In this document: piece by piece, positions 1-9,200 of the stretch
Position numbering within the stretch: the stretch's first letter is position 1
Layout of the letters: each line of letters begins with the position of its first letter
Source of the DNA: JAIEPT01 sp038217425
GTDB lineage: Bacteria; Planctomycetota; Planctomycetia; Gemmatales; Gemmataceae
Reading direction: 5' to 3'
Assembly (NCBI GenBank): GCA_038217425.1
Contig: JBBQPM010000116.1
Span: 1-21,112, forward strand
DNA: 21,112 nt
Program-made: the position numbers and the translations under genes
Notes under the pieces: generated by a model
Databases searched by the model: none
What the model was told of the DNA's origin: nothing
What the model saw: only the letters and a program-made list of their open reading frames with translations

Positions 1-3000
1 AAGCTCACGAGATCGCCGGCGTCGGCGGTGAATTGGTAGAGTGCGGTGCTGTTCTGGGGATCGAGCGTCGCCGTCGTGGGGACGGGAACCGCGAAGGTGC
101 CGAGCGTGAGCGGCGTGGCCGAGGCGAAATCGACGAGGGCGAAGGAGAAGCTGCCGGTGGTATCGGTGTCGCCGTCGACGGTGAGGGTGTAGTTGCCGGG
201 GGCGAGGTTGATGCGTGCGGGGTTGGTGACGTTCTGGGCGCCGTCGGCGGAGGTGAAGGCGGTTCGGCCGACGACCGTGCCATTGGGGCCTTCAATGCGA
301 TACTTGAGGGCGCCGTTGTCGGCGCCGCGCGAATCGAAGTAGTACCCGGGCGAAGCTTCCAGCGGCCCTCCCGCGGCGGGGACGGTGAACGAATAGACGC
401 GCGACGCGCCAGGCGACGAAATCGAACCCGAGACGACGGCGCCGAAGGTGAGCGGCACTGCCGTGGGGGAGGTAACAATGGTGGTCTGGAACGTGAAGCC
501 GACGGGGCCGGCGTTGCCGATCTCGCCTTCGAGGAGCAGCGTGTACTCGCCGGCATTTGTCAACGTGACGGGCCCGACGTCGCTGAACCCGCTGAATCCG
601 CCCACGATCACCCCCTGGGGATCGATGAGCCGCCAATAAATCTGCGACGGGTTCGCGGGCTGGGCGTCGAACAGAACGGTCGTACCGGCGGCGGCGCTGA
701 AGCGATAGACGTTGGTCGAGTTGCCCGGCGTAAGCGTCCCGGTCACAACGGAATCGAGGGCGATCGGTTGGCCCTGGGCGAGGTCGAGGATGTTGAAGTC
801 GTAGGCGCCGAGGAAGCCGGTCGACTGGACGGAGATCTGGTATTCGCCGACGCCCAGGAAGATCGAGGGATTGGCGTCGGCATTGAGGCCGTCGGAGAGG
901 GTGAACGCACGATTGGAGACGAGGGGCGCTCCGCCCTGCGCTTGGAGCGACCAGTTGAGCGTCACCTGAGGGGTGCGGGCGTCGAAGACGATGCGCGTCG
1001 GCTGGGTGATGCGCAGGACGTACTGGTCGACTTCGACGCCGCTCGCCAGTGCGCCCGCGACCGGTACGCCGAGCGTCAAGGGCGTGCCGAGGAGGGGGGC
1101 CGGGGAGTTGTCGGCGCGGAGTCGGGCGATGAAGCCGTAACGAGGCGCGGGCAGCGCGTTGCTCGTGCCCGAGAGGAGGAGCGTGTAGTTGCCGGAGATG
1201 GCGATGTTCAGGGCCGGCGAGTTGCCCAGGCCGCCGTTCAGAACCGGATTGCCCAGGGGATCGAGCAGCCGGATGTGGAGGTTGGCGGAGGTGGTGAAGA
1301 GGGTTTCGAAGGAGATAACCTGTCCCTGGCGCAGATTGAGCTGGTAGGCGTTCGTTTGTAGGGGGTTGTCGAGCACGTCGGAGACGGGCTTGTCGAGTCC
1401 CAGGCGCGGGGCGGCGGAGAGATTGAGGAGTCGGAAAGCGTATTGGCCGAAGGCGCCGGCGGCGCTTTCGACGACGAGGGTGTAAGTCCCCGCGGGGAGA
1501 TCGAGAAGCGGGCCGGTCTCATCGCTGCCGAGCAGCCCGCCGACGCCGACCGCGGCCGGGCCCGAGGCGATGCGCCAGGCGAGGCCGTTGGCATGGCCGA
1601 ACACGGTATCGAATGCCAGCCGGGTGGGGACGGCGAGGGTGAACTGGAAACTCTCCTGCTCGTTGGCGGAATCGATCGAACTCAAGAAGCCGATATCGGG
1701 CGCAGAGACGGCGTCGCGGATCGACGTGAGGTTGCCGAAGGCGTCGTACGTCATCACGGTGCGGTTGCCGTTGGCATCGACCGTCTGCGTGACGAGATTA
1801 TTCTCGTCGCGAATGGTGCTGCCGACGGCGCCCAGGGCATCGACGGCAACGACCTGCTGGCCGGCGGCGTCGAGCAAAATATGGGAGAGCCTGCCGAGTT
1901 CGTCGACGTACGTCGCTTCGAAGAAATTGCGGAACTGAACCGGCGCGGGGGCGAGGGGATTGGTGCTGAGCGCCTCGGGGGAAAGCCCCAGGCGGTCGGC
2001 GGGGGTGATGCGGATCGTGGCGCCGTTCTTTTGCTGCTGCGACTCGGCCCGGCCCGCGAAGTCGTACGCCGTCGCGGTCGTCGCGCCGTTCTGATCGACC
2101 GAGCCGATGGCGAGGTGCTGGCTGTCGTACGACCAGGAACGCGTCGAAGTATCGGGACTGCCGACCGCCAACAGGTTGTTGTTGGCGTCAAAAGTGAACG
2201 TGGTGACGCGTCCCGCGGGGTCGGTGATGCTGTCGATGCGTCCGCTGACGTAGGCGAAGGTCGTCGTGAGGCCGACGGGGTCGACGATGCTGGTGAGATT
2301 GGCGCCGGTGTAGTTGTAGGACGTGACGTTGTCGTTGCGATCGGTGACGCTGGCGAGCCGATGCTGGGCGTCGAAGAGGTACTCGGTCTGATCGGGGAGA
2401 GTTCGGGTGAAGACGCCGGCGTCAAGAGCGAGGGTGGAGAAGTCGCCGGCGGGCGAGAAGTAGGCGCCCGCGACGTTGGCGTCGGGGGTGAAGACGAGGG
2501 CTGTGCCGTCGCCGTCGACGAGGAGAACGCGGCCGTCGGACATGACGGTGATTTGCTGCCAGCCGGCGAGAGACCAGCCGGCGCCGAAGGGACTGGCCGC
2601 GCCGTTGACGACGACGACGGAACCCGTGTCGGTGCGTAGGGAGTACGCGAGTCGATCGACGCCCGCCTGGGTGAACTGGCGGGTGAGTCCGGTCTCGAAG
2701 GCATAGTCGTAGACGCCGGTGGCGAGGTTGCGTGCGTCGTACTGGAGGGCGTACGTGGACGGCCCGCCGGTCGCGGACGTCTGGAAGAAGTGCTCGTTCC
2801 CTTCGAGGCCCGGGTAGCCGGCGATCGGCTGGAAGCCGGGATCCTGGACGACGAGGTTGCCCTGCGTGAGCGACAGTCGTGCGAGGAGCGTAAAGTCGGC
2901 GGGGGCGTCGAGGAGATTGGTATGGATGATGGGTCTTGGGTCGGCGCGGAGGGAATCGTAGGTAAGGACGACGCCGCGAGTTTGGCCTTGCGATTGATAC

Positions 3001-6000
3001 GTGGGCAGGGCGATGGAATCGTGGACGGCTCCGGTGCCGAGGTCGATGCCGTTGCGTTGTGCGGGCTGCGTCGCGGTTCCTTGCTGGATCGTGGTGGGCG
3101 CCTGGACGTTATCGAGCAGGGGCGTCTGCAGCGCGAAGAAGTAGAAGCCGGCCTCGGAGATGCCGGTGTCGGAGACCACGGTAAGGCCGTCGGCGCTGAC
3201 GGCGGCGGTGAGCGTGTGCGACCATTGACCGGTGACCGGATCGAGATGCCAGAGGTCCATAATGGCGAGCGCGGGCCAACCGGCGCGGTTGGGGAGCGTG
3301 AGCCGAGCCGGGCTCGAAAACGTCACGTCGGTGGGCGAGACGTGCAAGATGAGATCGGGGAGGATGCCGGACGGCAGCGGCGCCGGCGGCTCGCTCGGAT
3401 CGACTTCCGTGAGAAACACGGAGCCGGTATAGGGCGTGCCGCCGATGTTCGCGGTATCGGGGAACACCAGCAGCTCGGCGCCTGAGATCGAGGCGTTGAC
3501 TACGGAATTGTTGACGGCCGGGTTGATTGCGGTGCCGACAACCGAGAGCGTGGGGGCGTAGATCGGCGCGGCGAAGTCGTTGCGGACGCCGACGATGACG
3601 TCGCGTCCGAGGAAGTCGCTGGCATCGACGGTAAAGGTCGGCGTGTTCGCGGTGGCGTTGACGATGACGCGATCGTTGGCGAAGCCCCCCGGCAGCACGA
3701 TGAGGAAGGCGCCCTGAGCGTTGGTGATGGACTGGATGCCGTTGGATTCGACGGTGACGCCGAGGAGGGGAGCGCCGGCGTCGTCCAGCACGGTGCCGGA
3801 AAGTCGCGTGGTGGTGACGGCGTCGGTCGCGACGGTAAGCGTGATGACCTGATCGCTGAAGGCCTGGCCATCGCTGGCGCGTAGGGTGAAGACGTAGACG
3901 CCCGCTTGACCGGCGCCGGGCGTAAAGACGAGCGTGCCGTTCGCCTGGAGGACCCCGTCGGGGAGATCGGGCGTGCCGACGATCGAGAGGGTGACCGGAT
4001 CGCCGTCGGCGTCGCCCAGAATCGGCGTGATTTCCAGCCGTTCGCCGACATTGACGGTGAAGGCGTTGGCGACGGTGATGGATGGGGCCTGGTTGGCGGC
4101 GGCGAGAAACGTCGGCGCCAGGATGAAGTTTTCGGGGAGCGCATTGCTAATCTCGAGCAAGAGCGGCGCCGAGGTCTGCCCCTGGCCGAGCCCGCCGGCG
4201 CCGATCGCATTGCGAAAATTCAGATACGGATCTCCACCGATAGTCGTCCCCGAGGCATCCGTGACCGTCACGCCCGCGGGGAGGCCGGGGAAGATGGCGA
4301 CGAGATCCTGGAGGAGCGCGATCTGCCCGTTATTGCGCACGCGGACGTCGGCGAAGTACGTTCCCGTCGTGGCGTCGAAGCGGACGTTGCTCACCAGCAG
4401 TTCGACGTCGGTGTTGGTGAACAGAGTGTTGAGATTGACCGCCGGGCCCGTGAGGGCGATCGGCGCCACGATGGGATGGGAGACCCGCAGCGTCCCCTGA
4501 TTGCGCGAGATGCTCGAGATGCTCACCCGGCTATTGGCGTCGGCGTCGCTGTTGAAGAGCCGGAACAGCAGCCGAACGTTGCCCGTGAGACTCGAAGTGT
4601 CGATCGAGACGGTGTTGCCGTCGTACGTGACCAGGCCCGCGGGAAACTCGATCTGCGTCCCGGCGCGGGAGAAGACCGGCGTGCCAGTCGTGCCGTTGTG
4701 GAGCAGCGTGGCGCCCGTGATTGGATCGACGACGTAAATCTGAAACAGATCCTCGATCGCGGCGTCGGCGGTCGGGTCGAACGTCGACTGGAACGTGACG
4801 CGCAGATCGGAGAGCGTATTGGTTCCGCCCAGGTTGAGATTGACGACTTGTTCGGTGTAAAGATCGGTCGTCGTTTCGTTCAAGATGAACGGCGTGGAGC
4901 CGTCGGCGTGGTTGCCGAAATCGCGGCCGATGGCGTTGGCGTTCAGGTCGCGCAGGGTGACGCGGTGGGCGCTGCCGGCGCGGATCTGGTCGCGGAGTTC
5001 GCCGTCGGCGTTTACGGTCGTGTGCAGATTGAGGTAGAGATTGCCGGCGAAGAGATCTTCGAGGTCGGCGGGGTCGAGCGGAATGGCGCCGGTGATGTGG
5101 GTGGCGCCAGCGGTGATGTACGAGGTGAGGTCGTAGACGACGGCGCCGTTGACGCCGGCCGCGCCGCGGTGGATGTGGAGTTGGGTCGGCGCCCCTTCGA
5201 GGTTGCCGAAGTCGATGTCGAAGGAGAGATTTTGCCAGCCGGAATCGAGATTGAAGCTGGCGTAACCAGTGGCGGGACTGGCGACGGAGGGAACCTGGTT
5301 CGCGGGTGCGAGGAGCCCGAAAAACTGAGGCGCCGTCTGCGTGAACCCGGCGGTTGGAACCTGCACGACGTTGTACGTCCCGGGCGCCAGGTTGCGGAAA
5401 TGGTAGAACCCTTCGTCATCGGTGACAGTCGAAGCTTCGCCGCCGTCCAGGACGCCGTCATTGTCGGTATCGAGAAACACGGTGACGCCGGGAAAGCCTG
5501 GTTCGCCGTTGTCGTGACCGTCGGCGTTGAGATCCTCGAAGACTTTGCCGACGATCTCGCCCTGGTTGAGGGTTTCTTGCGGGTCGAAGCCGGAGAGGAA
5601 ATTGAAGACGCTCGTGCCGTCGATACGGGTGCCGTTGTCCAGATCGACGGCTCCGGAGACGAGGGTGGAGCCGGTGAATCCCGCGAGGTAGCGAAGGATG
5701 AGGATGCCGTCGGTATTGGCATCCGCGGTGCCGTCGCCGTCGACGTCGAGGAAGGTGCTCAGGCTACTGTTCAGATACTGAGTGATACTGAGGGAATCGG
5801 TGCGCGTGCCGAGCGGATCGACGGCGTTGTCGGTCAGGGTGGAACCGGTGAAGCCGGCAAGGTAGCGGAGGATGAGGATGCCGTCGGTATTGGCGTCGGT
5901 GGCGCTGTTGCCGTCGATGTCGAGATTGGCGATGGCGGGCGTGATGCGATCTTCGAGGGTTTCGAGCTGGAGATGGTTCTTTTTCTTTCGGTTTTTGTGA

Positions 6001-6038
6001 AGAAAGTTGGAGGAACCAGCCGATGAAGAACGAGACAT
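1..6038 (-). CDS. Giant secreted multidomain protein: dockerin-like, SdrD/Cna-B, CHRD, Ig-like, RHS and PPC-like repeats (C terminus off window)
   Basis: Open without a stop from the ATG at 6038 to the left edge, about 2012 codons; the C terminus is missing. The start is supported by TGGGAG six bases upstream. Residues 25-35 carry the planctomycete LETLEDRITPA motif after a basic stretch (RKKK), with no ordinary hydrophobic signal peptide. Then follow: dockerin-like Ca-binding repeats (39-60 and 97-118, LDVDGDGTADANTDG type, with a third partial one at 131-148); an SdrD/Cna-B domain (about 160-236); a CHRD domain (about 258-355, with HIHRGAAGVNGAVV and LYLNLHT); a cadherin/Ig-like domain (about 647-735); a carboxypeptidase-regulatory-like domain (about 743-784); RHS/YD repeats (about 1216-1443, e.g. 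YDAFGNLTSIRD); and five or more PPC-like beta-sandwich repeats of about 100-120 residues (from 1445 on, each ending near G.YTL.V). Probably a cell-surface or matrix protein. The exact role is unknown, and the lost C terminus could hold another anchor or an effector domain. Confidence 0.9.
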   Translation of the reverse strand, partial: MSRSSSAGSSNFLHKNRKKKNHLQLETLEDRITPAIANLDIDGNSATDANTDGILILRYLAGFTGSTLTDNAVDPLGTRTDSLSITQYLNSSLSTFLDVDGDGTADANTDGILILRYLAGFTGSTLVSGAVDLDNGTRIDGTSVFNFLSGFDPQETLNQGEIVGKVFEDLNADGHDNGEPGFPGVTVFLDTDNDGVLDGGEASTVTDDEGFYHFRNLAPGTYNVVQVPTAGFTQTAPQFFGLLAPANQVPSVASPATGYASFNLDSGWQNLSFDIDFGNLEGAPTQLHIHRGAAGVNGAVVYDLTSYITAGATHITGAIPLDPADLEDLFAGNLYLNLHTTVNADGELRDQIRAGSAHRVTLRDLNANAIGRDFGNHADGSTPFILNETTTDLYTEQVVNLNLGGTNTLSDLRVTFQSTFDPTADAAIEDLFQIYVVDPITGATLLHNGTTGTPVFSRAGTQIEFPAGLVTYDGNTVSIDTSSLTGNVRLLFRLFNSDADANSRVSISSISRNQGTLRVSHPIVAPIALTGPAVNLNTLFTNTDVELLVSNVRFDATTGTYFADVRVRNNGQIALLQDLVAIFPGLPAGVTVTDASGTTIGGDPYLNFRNAIGAGGLGQGQTSAPLLLEISNALPENFILAPTFLAAANQAPSITVANAFTVNVGERLEITPILGDADGDPVTLSIVGTPDLPDGVLQANGTLVFTPGAGQAGVYVFTLRASDGQAFSDQVITLTVATDAVTTTRLSGTVLDDAGAPLLGVTVESNGIQSITNAQGAFLIVLPGGFANDRVIVNATANTPTFTVDASDFLGRDVIVGVRNDFAAPIYAPTLSVVGTAINPAVNNSVVNASISGAELLVFPDTANIGGTPYTGSVFLTEVDPSEPPAPLPSGILPDLILHVSPTDVTFSSPARLTLPNRAGWPALAIMDLWHLDPVTGQWSHTLTAAVSADGLTVVSDTGISEAGFYFFALQTPLLDNVQAPTTIQQGTATQPAQRNGIDLGTGAVHDSIALPTYQSQGQTRGVVLTYDSLRADPRPIIHTNLLDAPADFTLLARLSLTQGNLVVQDPGFQPIAGYPGLEGNEHFFQTSATGGPSTYALQYDARNLATGVYDYAFETGLTRQFTQAGVDRLAYSLRTDTGSVVVVNGAASPFGAGWSLAGWQQITVMSDGRVLLVDGDGTALVFTPDANVAGAYFSPAGDFSTLALDAGVFTRTLPDQTEYLFDAQHRLASVTDRNDNVTSYNYTGANLTSIVDPVGLTTTFAYVSGRIDSITDPAGRVTTFTFDANNNLLAVGSPDTSTRSWSYDSQHLAIGSVDQNGATTATAYDFAGRAESQQQKNGATIRITPADRLGLSPEALSTNPLAPAPVQFRNFFEATYVDELGRLSHILLDAAGQQVVAVDALGAVGSTIRDENNLVTQTVDANGNRTVMTYDAFGNLTSIRDAVSAPDIGFLSSIDSANEQESFQFTLAVPTRLAFDTVFGHANGLAWRIASGPAAVGVGGLLGSDETGPLLDLPAGTYTLVVESAAGAFGQYAFRLLNLSAAPRLGLDKPVSDVLDNPLQTNAYQLNLRQGQVISFETLFTTSANLHIRLLDPLGNPVLNGGLGNSPALNIAISGNYTLLLSGTSNALPAPRYGFIARLRADNSPAPLLGTPLTLGVPVAGALASGVEVDQYVLRITQPTRIVFDARTPQVTLNWSLQAQGGAPLVSNRAFTLSDGLNADANPSIFLGVGEYQISVQSTGFLGAYDFNILDLAQGQPIALDSVVTGTLTPGNSTNVYRFSAAAGTTVLFDAQPANPSQIYWRLIDPQGVIVGGFSGFSDVGPVTLTNAGEYTLLLEGEIGNAGPVGFTFQTTIVTSPTAVPLTFGAVVSGSISSPGASRVYSFTVPAAGGPLEASPGYYFDSRGADNGALKYRIEGPNGTVVGRTAFTSADGAQNVTNPARINLAPGNYTLTVDGDTDTTGSFSFALVDFASATPLTLGTFAVPVPTTATLDPQNSTALYQFTADAGDLVS
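5664..5924 (-). repeat. Direct repeat encoding two dockerin-like EF-hand units
   Basis: Two 87-bp copies, 5664-5750 and 5838-5924, are identical at 75 of 87 positions by my count, with no gaps. They encode the two near-identical ANTDGILILRYLAGFTGSTL segments near the N terminus of the giant protein. The high nucleotide identity suggests a recent duplication or gene conversion of this Ca-binding unit. Confidence 0.85.
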
Positions 6039-6083
6039 GTAGAACTCCCAAAAGCTGCGTGACTTCAAAACCCGCCAAACGGA

Positions 6084-6141
6084 AAGCCCAGGGACGGCTG
6101 TCCCTGGGAAAACTCCCCCAGGGACAGCCGTCCCTGGGCTT
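6084..6141. repeat. REP/BIME-like double-hairpin palindrome
   Basis: A perfect inverted repeat with 25-bp arms (6084-6108 and 6117-6141) and an 8-base spacer. Each arm is itself a hairpin: CCCAGGGAC, a 4-base loop, then GTCCCTGGG. The whole can fold either as one long stem or as two adjacent short stems, which is the layout of BIME elements built from paired REP sequences. It lies in the 171-bp gap between the two minus-strand giant genes, 46 bp upstream of the downstream start codon, so it would sit in the mRNA if they are co-transcribed. It could slow RNA decay or attenuate transcription. Calling it a REP family member is inference; other copies in the genome are needed. Confidence 0.8.
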
Positions 6142-6174
6142 ATGCAAACGACTATTCTCGCATAATTTGCAAGT

Positions 6175-6198
6175 GCGTCCCAGAGGAATCTGGGACGC
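6175..6198 (-). terminator. Hairpin downstream of the Ig-like protein gene, possible terminator
   Basis: A perfect 10-bp stem (GCGTCCCAGA / TCTGGGACGC) closes a 4-base loop, 11 bases after the stop codon of the 6210-9890 gene. On the minus strand no run of T follows it, so it is not a canonical intrinsic terminator. It may be an RNA 3'-end stabiliser or another short interspersed palindrome. Confidence 0.4.
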
Positions 6199-6209
6199 GC
6201 GTTCTCAGT

Positions 6210-9200
6210 TTACACGAAGTTGATGATGACCGGCGGCGCGAAGAGCTGGAAGCCCGCCGCGGTGCTGGAGGCCGTGAAGCGGATCGTGGTGCTACCGGTG
6301 AACCCGGGGAAGCCGGTGAAGTTCCCGACGTAGAGTTGTTGCGGTAGGGCGCCGGGCCAGTTGCCGCCCAGATCCGCCCATTGGGTGAGGACGAAGCGGT
6401 CGGTATCGACGTCGTTATCGAAGTCGCTCGTGTCAGCGAGGTCTTGCGACGCGATAAAGCCCGTGGCGAAAAGCGACGACAGCGAGCCGAACGTGACGGC
6501 GCTGGAGTTGTAGTGCATGCGCAGCGCCAGACCGGTGAGCGTCGCGTCGACGGGATTGTCGGTGGTGTAGTTGGTCGGCAGCGTGAGGGTGCCGTTGGCG
6601 GCGATGGTCGAGGCGGCGGGGGAACCGGTGACGATCTGGATAGCCTGGTTCGAGCGAACGATGGTGCGTTCGAACGCGACGCCGACGTTGCCGGCGACGT
6701 CGGTCGCGGTGACCGTGAAGTTGTTGTTGCCGACCGTGAGCGGGACGTTCTGGAAGGAGAAGCTGCCGTTGGCGGCAGCGGTCACGGTGAGGTTGTTGGA
6801 TTGCAGCGTGACGCTGGCGCCCGGATCGGTGGTGCCGCTCAGGGTGACGCTGTTGCCGATGGTCGTTTGATCGCCGACCGTGCCGGTATCGGAATCGACG
6901 TCGAGATCGAAGGCGGCGACGGCGGGCGGTGTCGTGTCGAACTGGAAGGTCAGGTTGAACGTCGGGCTGGTGTTGCCTTCGGAATCGACGGCAATCAAGC
7001 GAAGGGTATGGTTGCCTTGACTGAGGGCGCCGCCGTTGATTTCCCCGATGCGGGTGGCGTCGAAGGCGAAGGTGCCGTTGGCCAGGAGATCCGAGGAGAC
7101 GTCGAAGTTGATGGGATTGCCGTCGAAACCGGCGAAGAAGCTGGCGATGGCGCTGGCGTCGGTGACGGTGCCGTTGACGGTGGCGTTGCTAGTGATCGAG
7201 TCGCTGTTGGAGACGCCGGTGTCCTGGGTGAGCGAAGCGGCGATGACGGGAGCGACGAGGTCGGCCGTGAGCGAGAAGGTTTGATTCAGTGCCGGGCTAA
7301 CGTTGCCGGCGAGGTCGGTGGCGGTCAGCGAGACGTTGTTGGATCCGAACGACAGGGTGAGGTTCTCGATCTGGAACGTGCCGTTGGCGTCCGCTGTGGC
7401 GGTGATGTTCTGCGCGCCGAGCACGGCCGTCAGGGTGGCGTTGGCTTCATCCGTCGTTCCGCCGAGGTCGACGGGGTTGAAGGTGGTATTGAAGCCGTCT
7501 GTGAGATTGCTGCGCGATGTGAAGTCGAGGGCGTAGCCGATGATCTCGGGAGCTTCGCGGTCGAGGGTGAAGGTGAGATTGGTGGTTGCGTTATTGCCCA
7601 GGGCGTCGGTGGCGAGGAGCGTGAGCGTGAAAGCGCCGTCGGGGAGCGTGACGTTGCCGTTGATGAGGTCGAGGGTCGCCTGGTTGAGGGTGAATGCGCC
7701 GCCCTGGGTGGTCGGCAGCAGATTCGAGATATCGACGGTGGCGTTGGCGCCGAAGCCGGCGAGGAGCGTGACGAAGCTCGGATCGGAAACCGAGCCGTTG
7801 ATGGTGGCATTCATGGTGATGCCGTCGTTAGCGAACGCACCGGTGTCGTTGGCGAGGCTCAGAGGGGCGAAGACCGGGGCGGCGAGGTCGGCGCTGCGGG
7901 TGAAGGTGCGCGTCAGGTCCGCACTATTGCCGGCGACGTCGCTGGCAGTGACGGTGAGTTCGTTGGCGCCGAGAATGGCGAGTGGGACGTTGGCGAAGGA
8001 AAAGGCGCCGTTGGCGGCAGCGGTCGTCGTCAGTGTCGTGAAATTGGCGCCGGTGAGCGTCAGCGTCGCGTTGGCTTCAGTCGTGCCCGCCAGCGTAACC
8101 GTGGAGAGCGAGGTGTCTTGGTCGCCGACCGTGCCCGTATCGCTGGCGAGCGTGAGATCGAGCGTCGGCGTCGCCGGGTCCACGGTGTCGAACTGGAAGT
8201 TAAAGGTAAAGGCGGCCGAGGTGGTTCCGTTACGGTCGGAAGCGGTCAAGGTAAGCGTGTGGCTCCCCTGGCCGAGTGCGCCGCCGTTGATGGTGTTGAT
8301 GCGGGTCTGGTCGAAAGCGAAGGTGCCATTGGCAAGGACGTCGCCCGAAACGTCGACCGTCGCTCCTCCGTCAATGCTCGCCAGGAACGTGCCGATGCCC
8401 GAAACGTCGGTAATGGAGCCGTTGAACGCCGAATTGCTGGTGATATTGTCGGTGGCGCTGGAGCCGGTATCGTTGGTGAGATCGCCGGCGATGACCGGTC
8501 CGATCGTGTCCGCGGTCAACGTGAAGTTCTGCGAGAACGTGGCGTTGTTGCCTGCGCCGTCGACGGCGACGACGTTGAATGCCGTCGTCCCGACCGTGAG
8601 CGGCACGCCCGTAAACGTAAAGTTTCCGCTGCCGTCGGCGACCACAGTCTGATTCGTATTACCGAGCGTCACGTTGGCGCCGGCACTGGTGGTTCCGGTG
8701 AAATTGACGGTGTTGAGCGTGGTGATTCGATCGCCCAGGGTGCCGGTGTCGAAGCCTGGCGCGAAGTCGAAGGTGATGCCGTTGGGCGCCTGAGTGTCGA
8801 GGGTGAAATTGATCGTCTGGGTCGAGGAGTTGCCGAGGGGATCGATCGCTTCCAGGAAGAGGAAGTGGGGACCGTCGCTCAGGGTGCCGCCGAAGATAGC
8901 TTGCAGGCGCGCGAAGTTCAGGGTGAACGAGCCGTTCGCGTTGAGGTCGCCGAGCAGATTGGTCGCGGTGGCGGTGTTGACGCTGTCGACGTTGCCGCGG
9001 AAGATGGCGATGCCGGAAAGGTCGGTGACGTTGCCGTTGACGAGCGGGTTATTGGTGGGAGTGCCGGAGGTGAGTACGGCGTTGAGCGTGGGGGCGGTGA
9101 AATCGGGGACGCGCGAGATCGTAAGGTTGGCGGTTCCGACATTGCCGGCGGCATCAGTGACGGTCGCGGTGTACGTGGTGTTGGTGGTGGCGTTGCCGAC

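Noticed and set aside
33..6026. Long plus-strand open frames opposite the giant secreted protein (e.g. 33-1361, 1443-2639, 3906-6026)
   Set aside because: They are antisense shadows: the continuous minus-strand frame encodes recognisable domains over the whole stretch, and the plus-strand translations are G/V/E/R-rich with no motif.
6143..6172. TTGCAA and a TGCAAA/TTTGCA dyad as a minus-strand promoter for the giant gene
   Set aside because: No acceptable -10 box lies at the right distance, and the 6-bp dyad with a 17-base loop is within chance.
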